From contig JAZAYU010000019.1 in NCBI GenBank assembly GCA_038501625.1, positions 2,192,501-2,256,500 of the forward strand: a DNA stretch of 64,000 nucleotides, written 5' to 3'. Within the stretch, counting starts at the first letter, position 1; every line of letters starts with the position of its first letter. This document shows, piece by piece, positions 34,924 through 47,780 of the stretch. A program made the position numbers and the translations under genes. The stretch is from Corbicula japonica (lineage: Eukaryota; Mollusca; Bivalvia; Venerida; Cyrenidae). The notes under the pieces are model-generated. The model had not been told where the DNA came from. It saw nothing but the letters and a program-made list of their open reading frames with translations, and did no database searches.

Positions 34924-36164
34924 GGGCTGTTTAAAAAAAGGATGGTTTGGGTTTTCCTGTTATAAAAATGTACAACAAACAGTTACTTCCATTTTCCTAC
35001 TTTGAAGAGGTGTCTCATCAGACCCTTTAAAGATTTGTAAAGTTTCATCAAAATAGCACCATCTGTTAAAAAAATATTCTAAAATAATGGGCAAAAAATG
35101 TCAGGAGTGTGACAAAAAAGTGTGACACTTTTCAAAACCTCATTTGTTCAGACAATTATTTTACAAAAAGCTTGAGTAAAAACAAGTTTTAGTGTGGTTT
35201 TAGTAAAATGTGCATTTATTAGGCATCAAATAATGATAAAATTAAGCATATTACTAGTATACTTAAAGTAATCAAAATTTAAGCTATTAAGTCAAGCCTG
35301 GTAGATTAGAAAATACCTCAAGAAAATCAATACATCTTTGCTTTATAAATTTATAGGACTTTAAAGATTAATAGTACATAAGAAATGTTTTGTGTATCAT
35401 GAAGTTTTGTCTTTCTAGATGCATTAGTTATAATATTATCACCTGTATTGAAATAATATTTGTCTGTAGCTCCCTTCAGAAAATGTCAGCTAAATTTGTC
35501 AGGAGTGTGACATTATGCACATATTGAATTATTCTGTCAACATATCCTTTACATGAAAACAAAAGCATGTTTTTTCCTAGGAGTCTATGTCATGTTTTGT
35601 TAAATTGTGACAAACAGGAATGGCCATAGTGAAACATTTTTGAGTACACTGCACTTATGTGGCTGTCAGGAGTGTGACACACTTTCTTAACAATATGAAT
35701 TTTTTATCTTTATGCGATACCACAAGTTCTAAAGCGCTTATATTTGATGCTTCAACATGTATTTTAACAGAAATACACATTTAAATAATAAGAAACAGTA
35801 ATACTTTTAAGCACATAAATTAAAATTCTTTGATTTATTTAATATTGGTCAATAAAGCTCCATAAAATTTTTATTCTGCCACATATGAGTATAACTTGAT
35901 TGATTTTGATCACTGTAAAGACTGTTCAAACATATGGACAAACCAGTTTGGACTTTTTATGAACTTAAATTCTTTACATTTTTTTTTCACTTCACTTGCC
36001 ATTTTTCAAATGACAATATCTCAGCAACCAGTTAATCGATTTCAAAAATCTTTCTGTACTCAGTTTCAATAAGCAAAAAATACAGAATAACAAGTTTGGA
36101 ATTTTTATGAACTTTAATTTTTCACAATTTTTTCACTTTTCCAGCCATTTTTTTGAAACAGCCC
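34924..36164. mobile_element. 1.24-kb non-autonomous element with GGGCTGTTT termini
   Basis: The left end is GGGCTGTTTAAAAAAAGGAT and the right end is its imperfect reverse complement (CATTTTTTTGAAACAGCCC). ATCT at 34920-34923 and 36165-36168 could be a target-site duplication. Inside, GTCAGGAGTGTGACA occurs at 35100, 35498 and 35665, a degenerate internal repeat. It also contains the paired words AACTTAAATTCTTTACA and AACTTTAATTTTTCACA near 35963 and 36111. No transposase or other coding frame is seen. Confidence 0.6.
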
Positions 36165-37397
36165 ATCTGTAGGTTTAGAAGTTCGTTTAGAATAGAACGG
36201 CGGCGTCTTGAAGACTGGGATGTATCCGGCATAAGCTCATCTCTATAAAGCAAATAGTCTAAAGCCTATTTGCTTCTGAATGGAAATAAGTCGAACAGAA
36301 TTGAATACTATTATGCCGCCACAAGGCACTAGGCGCTTGGAAAACTGATTTCCTTAGCAGAAGAAGCGCATCGAATCAGACCATCTATAGTACAGGAAGT
36401 GTGTCCACCAACTTGTTCACTATGATGTCATGACAAAACTCGGAGATATAAGAAGCAGAACCTTTGAAACTGCTTTTAAAATGCAGCCGTTTGGGACAAC
36501 AGCTGTAACTATTTACACCCAGGATTTGTGATAATGAGAAATTATCAGCAAGACAATACTAGAAGATGTAAAAATGTGAAAAATGCATATGTGGAATGGC
36601 CAAATCTAGCAGACACAGCTCCTGGAAGCTGAACAAGAATTTAATTGAAAAAAGCAGCTATTTGGGACAACAACTGAAACTATTTACACCCAGGATTTGT
36701 GATATTGAGATATTCTAGAAACTGAGCGAAAGCTAGACTGAGGAAGTTCACATCCAGGTTATGTTTCCAAGAAGATTGGCGATATCAAATGATATTCTAC
36801 CAACATTTCATAAGCTTAACAATTTTAAACGGATTAGGTTCAGAGAAGGTGGTTTAAAGACTCAAATCAACTAGCCAGATCAATGGATACACAAGGCATG
36901 GATAATGAATGCCAGCTCCCTCAAAGTTTACTTTGATTACAGTCAGACGTAACCTTCCCTAGATATTAGCTGGAATCAAGAAGCAAACAAGTAACAAGTA
37001 AGCAAGAGGAATCACTAATAACATTACATGAAAACACTTATTTGTCTAATAATGCATTACCTATTTAATGGCTCAGATGGAACTAATATCAAGCTATATA
37101 GCTCTGACAATGTAGCTGAAGATGAGCTATGCAACATAAAACATTACAAAAAGCACGATTGTCCAAAAAAAGAAAACTGTGGATTTTGCATCTAGATGGA
37201 AAAATAGAAGTGGTCAAGGGACAAAGGTTCTTAGATCCAGCTTAATTCCCCATGGTGGGAAATTATTCTTCCTAGCTATGTATAAGAGTAAACGCAGTAT
37301 TTTAACATCTATTCAGCACAAAGCAATTGATGAAGGCGATAATTGAATAATCGGTGTAATGAATTCATATTATTATAACCTAAAAAGGCCAGCGACA

Positions 37398-37526
37398 TCT
37401 GTGCCCAAGGTTATAAAGCTGAGATTGGAAACCAGTATCAAATCTCAAGCATCTGATTGGCCGCCAATCAGATGCTTGAGATTTGAGACTGGTTTCCATG
37501 CTCAGTTTTATAACCTTGGGCACAGA
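37398..37526. repeat. Hairpin MITE (TTATAAAACTGAG family), 129 bp, nearly perfect
   Basis: Arms meet at the 3-base loop CCG (37461-37463). Outer ends are TGTGCCCAAGGTTATAAAGC and its partner TAACCTTGGGCACA. Only a few mismatches separate the arms. It is the cleanest copy of the family in the window. Confidence 0.9.
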
Positions 37527-39499
37527 ACCTGTGAACAAATAATGTTTGTCTTCGAAAAATGATAAACAGACCCTACCTCTCTTATAAGAGAATCTAAGGC
37601 AGTAAGTCCCGTGAGCATGCTGAACCAACAGTCTACTAAACCAGAATAACATTTGCCCTACTCGGGTTAGGATGTGGTACTAAATATTTAAATTTTTGTT
37701 TTGTGTGCCAGTCGTTCCCCGTAATACCCCGTTGTACCGTTTATTTCTCATTCAACCAAATCTAAAGTAACCATTATCCATGTCAAAATGTAAACTGGAT
37801 CCATCGCAACACATTGGAATTTGTAGATGGCCTAAAGGATGTTTTGTTGTCGGCTGATATTAATTGCTTGTGAGTTATATAACCATCTTATTTCCATACC
37901 ATTGGTTATTTCATCGGCAACTATGTCATACACTTTTACCGAGACACTACCATAGATAACCTGATAGGAGCGCTCCAGTGAGCTTTTAGGGAAAAACTTG
38001 GGGTAACTGATCCTTAAAAGTGCGCTCGTGCCTCCGATGATGACTGCTATTTGCGGTGCAGAAGAGAGAACTGAGATGACTATGAACAACTCGTGCGTTA
38101 TAGATATTGCAACGATGACAATCACAAAATGAATTTTCACTTAAAGCAGAAAACTCTTGGCTCTTTATGAATCGATCTGTTCCAATGGCCCCACATGAGC
38201 GACAATTTGTTCGCAAAACCGTCATCGCCTGGATCCGTCATTGTGTGGCTCTCTCCCAAGTGTCTTCAAAAAGTGCCAGATACTATATTGTCTTCCAGTG
38301 GCTGAGTTTCAACATATAACAAAAGGAAGGCCCTGTAAATATATAGGCATACCCGGTATTTCCATAAGCAAAATTTAACAAGGTGCAACGGTTCATAAGC
38401 CGTTATTTTCTTGACGACTGGAATGTTCGTCAATAATGACGCATTTCGGTTAAAGAAACATAAAAATGGTTACAAGTTAAGCTGATCAGATATGATATAT
38501 CTTTCAACATGTTCTACATCTTTTAAATATTACATGTATTTTCGAATCTGCAGTTGATATGCATAGCTGTTGTTCCAGAACCAGAAACAATAAACAACAA
38601 CAAACAAACAAAGAAACCACAAAGAACCTACTGGTATTCTTTTTCACTTTCCTATGACTGTGAACCTTCTCAAACCTATCGTGTACAGTTTAAAAATTAA
38701 TGTTCTCTACGGCCCTATAAATGCTACTTTGATGCATTGTTATCTCAGTGCAGCGTTAAGTTATGCTAAACACTTGATTTTATAATATTTCCCAAGTTAC
38801 CGTATGTTAACGGATCCGTAATAATTATCAACTTCAATTAATTCGCCGTGTTGACTATTTAAAATATTTATGACAAGTGCTTATTGCGTGTAATTTTTTT
38901 TCTGTTGCACAACAGAATAAATGTTGCATAAATGAACCATTTTACATTAAAACAGTCTAAATTATTGATCTCTATATTTCTGACCACCATAAACTATACA
39001 TTTAGCACTGTTCCTGCATCACTGATGATATCACGAATTTTGTAAAACTATTTTTGTGTTTGCGGACCAACATCGAAGGTAATAAAGTGATACAACAGTA
39101 TATCGATTTTTAAACATTTTAATGATGTTGCTGTCCAGCAAGAATTTTCTTGTGCATATTTCGGCTGCTTTTAATTCTCCCATTTATTCGTAAAAACCAT
39201 CTGTAAATTTAAAAAGAAAAGTTACCAACATGATATTTTACAGCGCACTGCAGGCCTGGTGATTAACCCTTCTACAGTTGATCATTATGCTTACCTCTTT
39301 GGTTGCACGACGGTGCCAGGGGTTTAAGAGTTTATGAAGGTTTATGGAGAAATCTTTTCTTAAAAGAACCTAGAAGCTCGATTTGTTTCTTTTATCCCTG
39401 TCATCGTGTTTTTGCTGATTTTACTCCAGGAGCTCTGGTCTCGGTAAGATCATTGAGTACCCGCCCTTTGGCTCTGCAATGCTATTAGCTTCTTATGTT

Positions 39500-39855
39500 T
39501 TATATGTTTGTGTGTTTTTGCATGAAACATTGCTGAGCCGATGGGAGGGTTCGAGTTGTTTCACCAAGACAACTTATACTTGTTTCGTGATATGAGAACC
39601 TGTTGGGGCAAGTGTGAGGTTGGTGCACCCTATAACCTGGCTTAAACCCCCAGTGGCAATTTGATTTGCCACTGACCGTTCCAAGGCGGTAACCCCTCGG
39701 GTTCTCATTTTTGTTAATTGTTTGTGGTGTCATTTTTGAAACTGATCATTTTATTAACCATGCTTTCTCCCTCTCTCTTCTTCTTGACTGTGTGGGGAGG
39801 CTGTTTTTTTCTGAATGTGGCGATTCCTGATATGCATATTTCACCTTTTTATCTT
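39500..39855 (+). repeat. Dispersed repeat (about 330 bp), most complete copy
   Basis: Contains in order AGTTGTTTCACCAAGACAAC, GAGAACCTGTTGGGGCAAGT, TGCCACTGACCGTTCCAAGG, TAACCCCTCGGGTTCTCATT, CTGTGTGGGGAGGCTG and GGCGATTCCTGATATGCATA. Partial or reverse copies lie at 41327-41530, 45655-45845, 50240-50310, 51740-52040 and 63480-63650. It has no coding capacity; a SINE or MITE is possible, with no clear Pol III boxes. Confidence 0.85.
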
Positions 39856-40630
39856 TATGGTAAATATTTCATACTGAAAAGCCATCGTGATGAGTTATCA
39901 ACTGTTTATAGCTTGACTCTATACAATGTGGTAAATTGAAAATTCAATTATATCCAACCTGTAATTTGTCTATTTTCAACGCCTGTGTTATTATTATGTT
40001 ATAACTAAATCGACGTTTGTACATAGACTGAGTCACAACTTATAAAACAGAATAAATAACACATTAGAATGTTTTATTCATAACGACTTTATTGATGAAG
40101 ATATGGTGGGCTGTTAAGTCTTAAGAGTAAAAGCGGGCATAAAAGTAAAAGCATGGCATTTGTGATTTGTGGTTAACACCGCAACTGTCGTTTAGAGTAC
40201 ACGACTGTATGTTGAATATTCACTTAAGATTTTTCTCTTTGTTTAATTGTCAGTTCAAATATAAAGTATGAAAACATCAAAGATGAAAAATATGGATCCC
40301 GTTCATTGAAAGCCCGTCAACACCTAAATTAAAGTGCATGAAACACGTCTTTACTAACATTTGGTTGGCCTGATGGCGACATGCGATTAAAGATTATGTC
40401 ACTTGTATAAATTTACAAAATTTTATTATATCATTCAGACATTTTATTATTTATTTATTACTCTATTAAGCTATATTTTTGCATTATAACATATAATAGA
40501 ATACTTCTGATATTTTCTAAAATGCATCCTTATTTCCATTAGGGGGATTACACACAAACAAATACCAAAATACTAATAGAACTGTCACTGTAATATTCAT
40601 GTGATGGTTAAGGTCCTGCTAAAAAGGACA

Positions 40631-41190
40631 CATTTAGTTTCAATTTCATAAAATTCTAAAATGCCTGATCATTTTATTTTGACAATAAGTAATGACAAGC
40701 TAAAGTTATAAAATAAAGGAGCTATACTATAAAAAACAATGCCAATTAGTTTTAATTTCAGAAAATATTAAAATGACTGATCATTTTATTTTGAAAATAA
40801 GTTATCATAAACTGCAGTTATAAAATAAAGAAGCTTTACAATGAAAAAACAATGCCACGTGCCATATAATTTCAATTTTAGAAAATGCTTGATCATTTCA
40901 TCTTGACAATAAGTAATTATACGAGAACTTAATTTATAAAATAGAAAAAAACACTTAACAATAAAAAAATGCCACCAACCCTTTAGTTTCAATTTCAGAA
41001 AATACTAAAATGCCTAATTTTTTGACAATAAGTAGTTATAAACTTCAGTTATGAAATAAAGAAGCTGTAAAAACAAAACAATGTCACCAACCATAAAGTT
41101 TCTGTTTCAGATAATACTTAAATGACTGATCACTATTTTTATAATGTGTAATTATAAATTGAAGTTATAAAATAAATTAGTTTTACAGTG
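40631..41190. repeat. Degenerate tandem repeat of about 115 bp, 5 copies
   Basis: Each copy runs TTTAGTTTCAATTTCAGAAA, then ATGCCTGATCATTTTATTTT, GACAATAAGTAATTATAAAC, GAAGTTATAAAATAAAGAAG, then an AAAAACAATGCCAC link. Copies begin near 40631, 40745, 40866, 40981 and 41095. They differ by many small changes, so the array is old. Confidence 0.85.
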
Positions 41191-41326
41191 AAAAAAAATC
41201 TCGCACGTGACAAGGACCAGACTGTGTTCAATGATGATCGGTGTATAGCTCTGTTTGTCGAAAAATACACATTCTGAACAATGTCAACGGATGCCATAAC
41301 TTGTACTAATTTATTGATATGATCAC

Positions 41327-41530
41327 CTGTTGGGGCAAGTCTGAGGTTTGTACACCCTAGAATCTGGTTTAATCCCCGAAATTGTGGCAAATTATTAAGA
41401 CACTGTCCATCTTAAAGTGGTTATCCCTCAGGTTCTTTTTTCGTAAATTGTTTGTGTGATTATAAGTGCTTTATACACCCATGCTCTTTTTTCTGCTTTT
41501 CTTTTGCTCTGAGTGATAATCTTGTGTTTG
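41327..41530 (+). repeat. Dispersed repeat, strongly decayed copy
   Basis: Matches the 39500 copy in CACCTGTTGGGGCAAGTCTGA, GTACACCCTAGAATCTGG, CCCTCAGGTTCTTTTTTCG and AATTGTTTGTGTGATT, with deletions between. It directly follows the 115-bp array. Confidence 0.7.
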
Positions 41531-42474
41531 TCGTCTGACTGTGGCCTTTTTTTACTTGTTTGCTTGTTGTTAGCTCACAATCTCCTTCGCTGAGTTGTCG
41601 TTCCTTACACTCACTTTACATCTCTGCGAAAGGTCAATGTCAAGATTTTTGACCAAAGTCGACAGCATTATTTTATAGAGTTATAATTATGAATTTGAAA
41701 GCTTGAGATAAAACGAATGACAGAAATCTTCACTATCTTTCATTAAAACCGAAGAAACCCATGCTATTGTAAATGTAATTGGTGAACTATTTCTTTGAGT
41801 TAAAGTAAAAGTAGTTGAAAGTAGTCCCAGCCTATAACAGAGGTGAATGTAATGAGTCGATAGTGTAAGAGAGTGGTTAGCTCAGTGTATTTCTCGAGGT
41901 GTTCACTATACACTCATTTTTTGCAAATAAAACAAGTCCCAATTAATCAAATGTTTAAATAGTTTTTTAATCAGATATCAAAAAACTGGACGTTTCTGTA
42001 CATGTCATTTTTAATGGAATAGGCCCCTATTGATTTTAAACGAGACCATGTGTTGTGTTCGGTGTTCTTTTAATCTGTTGGACCATTTTTCGACCTGTCC
42101 TTATTTTATATTTATGTTTCTTTTTATTTGCTGACTTAATTCATACATGAAAAAGGTAAAAATAGCCAAATATACAATTACGGAATTTCACCTCAGACCA
42201 TTAAACAATCCAAGAAATTTTAAATGTTAAAAACTAATTAGATTTTTTTTAACAAAACGGGGACAAAAATAAATAGATTAAAAACTAGGATACAGTATCG
42301 GTGGTAATAGAAAGAAGCCGGCAAAGCGGGGTTTATCGTTTCACTACGCGAAGAGCGTATCCGATCCCAAATTGTATACCATAAATCACTATTATTCTTA
42401 GCGATCAACAAAATCAATGATATTTTTATCACAAAAAGTTTAGAAGAAAAGTTTACAAGTTTAGTAGAAATGAT

Positions 42475-42580
42475 ATAACCTACGGAGGGAGCGAACGCAT
42501 ACGGAGACAGCGCCTTGTCATTGCAAATGCCAATTATGCTACCAATTGAGCTAACCGGGACAACACCCCAAAAAAGGTTT
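42475..42580 (-). repeat. tRNA-derived SINE, copy 1
   Basis: On the minus strand: GTTGTCCCGGTTAGCTCAAT then TGG (A box TTAGCTCAATTGG) and, about 55 bases on, GCGTTCGCTCCCTCCG (B box GTTCGCTCC). It is preceded by CCTTTTTTGGGGTG. Same family as 53690-53870 and 63195-63370. Confidence 0.75.
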
Positions 42581-42852
42581 CATTATTAAAATAAAACGCT
42601 TTGGTAATGTACATGATCATATGGATAATTAAACTAAAAAAAGTTGAGAACTTTTAGTTTTCAGTTGTGGCCGAAAGGTCTTTAGTGATTACCGGAAGGT
42701 TCCAGGAATCCCTTCGTTGTCATCTTGCGCATATCTTGAAAAATTCGTCTTTATATCTTGCAGAAGAAACAAAATCATAATTTGTTATAACAACTTTAAG
42801 AATAAAATCATGTTTTGGTAGTTTTCTCAAAATCGTTGTTCATATTTCGTGA

Positions 42853-42998
42853 AGTCAGTATTTCCAAATATTAAAGCATGGCGACATAGATCAGTATTCC
42901 CAAATAATAAAGCATGGCGACATAGATCAGTATTCCCAAATATTAAAGCATGGCGACATAGATCAGTATTCCCAAATATTAAAGCATGGCGACATAGA
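42853..42998. repeat. 36-bp minisatellite, 4 copies
   Basis: Unit CATGGCGACATAGATCAGTA + TTCCCAAATATTAAAG. CATGGCGA falls at 42877, 42913, 42949 and 42985. The length is a multiple of 3, giving a minus-strand frame of 12-residue repeats (LCRHALIFGNTD) with no other evidence of coding. Confidence 0.93.
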
Positions 42999-44171
42999 TT
43001 TGAATTTTCTGAATAATATGTTGACAAATATGATACAGACTCTTTGGTGAAGATGTCATGAAATTTCGAACGAATATACCATGAAGATTTTCTTTATCTT
43101 GATAAACACGTCGTTAACTTCTTGAGTGTTTTTACCTTTATAGCAATTACTTTGTTTTTAGTAACCAAAAAGTAATTTTTATTCAAGAAAGATGGCGTTT
43201 TGAAGAGAAATTGCCAATTGGCACAGTTTTTCAACAACCTTGCAAAGGAAAACTTTTTTCGAAAATTTCATTTGAACTTTTTGTGTCGTTAATTAACAGT
43301 GTAGTAGTTTTGAATAAATAATTGTTATCTAAGAAACGCTAATGACCGATTGACACATATTTCACTATTTTAATCAGGCTAATTTTTGGCTTATTTTGGT
43401 CGCCTCTTGTTAACCGTTTAAGGGTCGCTTCTTCTTGATAAACATTTGAGATGTTTGAAGAATATTGCAATAGAGTGAAAGGGAAATTTTAAACCCACGT
43501 TAAACAATAAAAAATGAAATTATTGCAGGCTCGGTTTGATTGAGCCTATTCATGAGTAGTAATGACAATGCACATTACTGCCTACGTCGATTATCCCCGG
43601 CTTGAACAAAACTCAATATTTACACAAGTAAACAGTATTAATTTTGATCCATCCCAAACGATGGTGTGCATAGGACGGTACACATGGAACCTTCAAATAA
43701 TGGGGTTGCTCTTAACGAGAAAACAATGGGTGGAACTGAACAGAATCGAAATTTAACAGGGGATCTGAGACTGCAAATCCTGGGTTTCACAAGAAACGAC
43801 AAACGGCAAACAAATTAAAAGAATGAAGTATACACTTGGCGGATTGAACATTATCCAAAGGTACACTCTCTAAGATATTGAAACCACCCATATAAAGTGG
43901 ACCGAAAATATTAAAACGATGTTTTAGAAGTTCTATAAACAGACATAATATAAGTGAAGAACTACATTCAAAGGACGTACTTAATAACTGCAATGATTGA
44001 ATTTACGGACGGAATTTTACAGCCGCCATACGGCACAAACAACATAACTGTAAAAGTGTGAAAGGGAATAAATTTGGACGACTATCACTTAGAATGTCTC
44101 TGGTTCTTTCAAAGTGTCTGGTTTATAACCAGACCTTGACACATAGCCTCATGTGCAAGACAGTGATCATA

Positions 44172-44258
44172 TTTTAGTTGGAGAAACGGGGCGTCGAACT
44201 CTCAATCTCTGAACTCAGTCAGACGCGCTTACCAGTGTGCTATTTATCCACTATCAAC
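44172..44258 (-). repeat. tRNA-like remnant
   Basis: On the minus strand TAGCACACTGGTAAGCGCGT (A-box region) is followed by a GTCTGACTGAGTTCAGAG anticodon-arm-like stretch and GAGAGTTCGACGCCCC (B box). The acceptor stem ends do not pair convincingly, so it is probably a SINE head or tRNA pseudogene. Confidence 0.5.
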
Positions 44259-44339
44259 TGGACTAACTTTTCATACATGTATTATGAATAAGCAAATTTT
44301 ATTGTGTCTTATCCCCTTCCTCCAGAAATACGCATTTTT

Positions 44340-44515
44340 ACGCATGTGCCGTCTGATCAGGATCTGCACTGGTCGAATTTTGGTCAGAAATAACTTAAGG
44401 AATCAAAAAGCGAACAGTGCAGATCCTGACCAGACGGCACGGATGTGCCGGCTGATCTGGATCTACACTGTTCGCCCACGGAATAAAGGTGTGTCTATGG
44501 AGGAAAGGGTTGTCA
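44340..44515. repeat. GCGAACAGTGTAGATC family repeat, two units
   Basis: Unit 1 has GTGCCGTCTGATCAGGATCT and GCACTGGTCG. Unit 2 reads GCGAACAGTGCAGATCCTGA, CCAGACGGCACGGATGTGCC, GGCTGATCTGGATCTACACT, GTTCGCC. This is the best-preserved copy, and unit 2 is a near-perfect imperfect palindrome of about 70 bases. Confidence 0.8.
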
Positions 44516-45494
44516 TGTATCAGGGTCGAAAGTCAATACTTGAAGTGGCAATGCAGAAAAATAAATTTTAATACTGAAGTTACTAAAACATCAAGATTAT
44601 GTAGAAATTAATTTTAAACAAACGTTCTTTATTGCTATTGCTACTTGTACCTAGACATTCACTGTGCTTCAACTTGTACTTGAGCTTCAGGGGAAAATAA
44701 TGTTTCGACAGATATTTGCCCCAAATTATGAGGTTAATCAATAGGTACACCATTTAGGCAGGCACAGTTTCTAAATTCCAACCAAATGTGCGAAACTGCT
44801 TGCGAAAGTCTAGCTAATTAAGTCATTTTCTTTGTTTCTCATTGCTGTCATATTTTCGGAATTCTGCACTTGTCGCTGCTACATGTTATTGTAGTACAAT
44901 TAGTTCTGCCACATAGTTTTAACATCCAAAGTTTCAAACTTCAAGAAGAATATAGATTGAATTGGGCACCTCTGGTCTGCTGTTCTGATCGTGGTAAAAT
45001 AATTAACTAAACTAAACTGTGTTTACAACACTTTATAGACATGCTAATGGAACGAGAACAAATTTTAGAAGGAATTTTGCGTAACCATCTGATAGCCGGT
45101 TTTAGTATACTGTGGGATTATTTTATTTTCTTGCCTTATTTTGCGATTGCGCTCATGGGAGTATTAAATCTCAATAATAAATTTAATAATAAAATATAGG
45201 ATCTTACATGACAAAGTAAATTCCCCGAATTTACACATGCACGAAACTGTTGTTACGGTTCTTAAAGCGAATATCTTGTCCTCAGTATATCAGACATGCA
45301 GTTCTTCTGTAGTCATTAATCGAATACTCCAAAAATTTCGAAAAGAAATAATTTAGTTTTTTTTAAACATTGTTAGTTAATATGATAATTAAATTATGTC
45401 AAATGGGATGTGGGATGGAGTAGCCATTCTTTGAATACGGATAACAGAGCCGTACGCAAGATATCCAGAAGGAGAATATGTTTTGGACAGAATT

Positions 45495-45600
45495 AGGGTG
45501 GTAACATGATAATTTCCAACTTTCTAGCACAAATATGAAAATAAAATATTCATGACCAAAAAGTGGTTCGAGCGTCCCTATTGAACTCCGCTGAGTCTAT
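45495..45600 (-). repeat. Single arm of the GGGGCGGATCCAGAGG-type repeat, decayed
   Basis: GGGTGGTAACATGATAATTT, CCAACTTTCTAGCAC, AAAAAGTGGTTCGAGCGTCC and TTGAACTCCGCTGAGTC follow the order of the 27770 copy. Confidence 0.6.
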
Positions 45601-45654
45601 CACTTTGGTAATTCCATTTTCAGTTCTTATTATCTTTTAAAACTCCAGTGACAA

Positions 45655-45845
45655 ATTGTTTTGCCACTGACCGTTCCAAGGCGGTAACCCTCGGGTTCTC
45701 ACTTTTGTTAATTGATTGTGGCGTCCATTTTGAAACTGATTATTGTAATACCATGCTCTCTTTTCTTTTCTACTTTTTGGCTGTGTGGGGAGGCTGTGTC
45801 TGCTAGATGTGGCCATTCCTGATATGCATATTTCGCTTTTTAATA
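45655..45845 (+). repeat. Dispersed repeat, 5'-truncated copy
   Basis: Starts inside the family at GTTTTGCCACTGACCGTTCC and runs through AAGGCGGTAACCCTCGGGTT, CTGTGTGGGGAGGCTGTGTC and GTGGCCATTCCTGATATGCA. The first 150 bases of the 39500 copy are missing. Confidence 0.83.
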
Positions 45846-47269
45846 TTTAACTGTATTATGAGTTCTTAAAGAGAAATGCTCACTTCACTTTAGTTTCGTT
45901 GATGTAAATAATATTATATTTAACTTTTCCGCTATATAGTATGCCTTTTTGTTTCATTTTGAAGAAACAATCCTGTGTAAACAAACAAGTTATTTTTTTC
46001 TCGCTGTAGGTGGTATAAAGTTAATATACGAGCAGGTCTGATGGCTTTGTTTAAAATGTGGCGTAATAAAAAGCCCAGAGTTGACAAGAAACGATGCCTA
46101 TCTGTTAAGATAGGAGCACAAAACCAAGTCAGCAATGTCTAATTTGTTCATGGGAACCTGCAAAAGTGTTTCCGATCTACCCTGATAGGTGTTACAGCAC
46201 AATAAACTATGTTTTATTCATAATTAAACTTTGATTATTCTCGTGGGGGCACAACAGCCGCGATAGGAATCAAAGATTTAGAATCGGTATACCTCTGACA
46301 CTACGATAATGCCGGCAACTCTTCAAAACGGAGGCGAAATAATCGGAAATACTCAGTAAATATGGATAACTGCTTTGCTCATTTGGTTAAGGTAGAAATG
46401 ATCTGTTTTACCGATTTAACAGATTAACATTTGCATGTTTCATTTATGATATGTCATTTTATTGAAACTCGAATCTGATCATGGAGAGATTTTCCGACTG
46501 GATTGAAATGCGTGTCTAAAAGATATCAATTAAATGCTTTTCCATGACTGTTGTGAGTCATTAATTTTTAAGCGACTGAATTAAACTTTCAGAGCTTAGA
46601 ATATGGGGCATAAGGTGTAAATAAGAACGCCTTTGTGTGTAACTGGCATTAACAATAAACAACGTTTAATCTGGTAAATGTAATACTGCATAAAGTTTCA
46701 CAACCACTTTTTGTTGTTTAATTGCTCTCTATTGAATGATGACTTGCTTGTTAATATGATTATATGGTGTTTAATTTTATGCATGTACTGTTTGTGTAAT
46801 GTAAGATTTTATATTTTCTTGCATTTCTTTTGGAGAAAATGATACTTATTCTATATGAAAGAAGAGGCTAACATCTGTGAGTAATGCTTCTTCAAATGGA
46901 ATGACAATCTGTGGCAATCATATTCATTACTTAAGCAATCGGACACGCCTTGAAATCTAGTTATTTATGCAACCATAAATTATGAAGAGGGAAACAATCA
47001 AGATGGCGTCAAAGATGGCCGCCATTTACGTAATTTAAGCTAAAATCGTGCGTTCAAAATTAATTTTGATTTACTCTACTGTGAACTGATAAACTCTAAA
47101 TTACGCTTTCGTTAGAATAAGCTAGTGTTTTTTGACTGGAAAGGTTTTATGAAGGAACATGTCTTGTTGGAGTTATGTTTTTAAGCATTAACAATCTGCA
47201 GGAAGTCAGGAAACATTTTTCGAATAACAATATTGTGTTCATTTTTCTTTTACTTCATATCTGATTAAG

Positions 47270-47780
47270 AAAGCTAATAAGATTTCATGAAACATCACCC
47301 TTGTTTCCTTGAGAGATGAAAATAGACGAGATTTTTATCCTTAATAATACGCTATCATCCACAACGAAAATAAATGATCCATTTTCTACAATTGGCTCTT
47401 GTCTGACGTCCTATAACCCCACTAAACAAAAAACCAATTGGAGTATTTCACTGTAATGGCAACCGATTAATCGCACTGGTGTCTAGATAATAAGAAATTG
47501 ATGGGTTATTTGTGAGCAATTTGCGAAATAATTGACATAAATTCCGTGTGTTTATTTCTTCTAAGAATGTTCATATCAATCAAACCCATCTGATCAGTAA
47601 AAGGCATTCAATTCCATCTCCAAATTAACTTGCTACGCCAACAAAACGAAGCAAATGATTGTCCCAAATGATCAGAACTGAGACCGAATCACGCCTTGCG
47701 CCATGCTTATCTCTCCGCAAATAGCAACAGACGGAAAATAATTCCCATCAAAAGTCCAGCCTTTTCAAGATAGCTCACTA
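47270..47780. promoter_or_regulatory. Candidate conserved non-coding element, distal upstream of NK1 A
   Basis: Repeat-free stretch with several developmental-enhancer-like words: CAACCGATTAATCGCACTGG (47460-47479), TCAATCAAACCCATCTGATC, GATAATAAGAAATTGATGGG. No coding frame. It stands out from the repeat-laden surroundings, but conservation is not testable here. Confidence 0.2.

Larger units (their letters stand above)
34531..39499. other. Gene desert, middle part 1
   Basis: Holds a terminal-inverted-repeat element (34924-36164), a pair of direct repeats of about 50 bases (36481-36535 and 36651-36705, sharing TGGGACAACAGCTGTAAC or close variants and TTTACACCCAGGATTTGTGA), and a perfect hairpin (37398-37526). 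At about 37830-38225 the minus strand has overlapping open frames of moderate GC with no ATG for the longer one and no recognised domain. Confidence 0.5.
39856..47269. other. Gene desert, middle part 2
   Basis: No gene is recognised. The stretch contains two tandem arrays (40631-41190, 42853-42998), a SINE copy, a tRNA-like remnant, a palindromic repeat copy, one arm of the GGGGCGGATCC repeat and dispersed-repeat copies, each listed separately. The remaining AT-rich sequence shows nothing further. Confidence 0.5.

Noticed and set aside
37832..38225. Two overlapping minus-strand frames with a hydrophobic stretch
   Set aside because: The longer frame has no ATG, the two frames conflict, and I recognise no domain. 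It may be a decayed gene piece, but the evidence is too weak to annotate.
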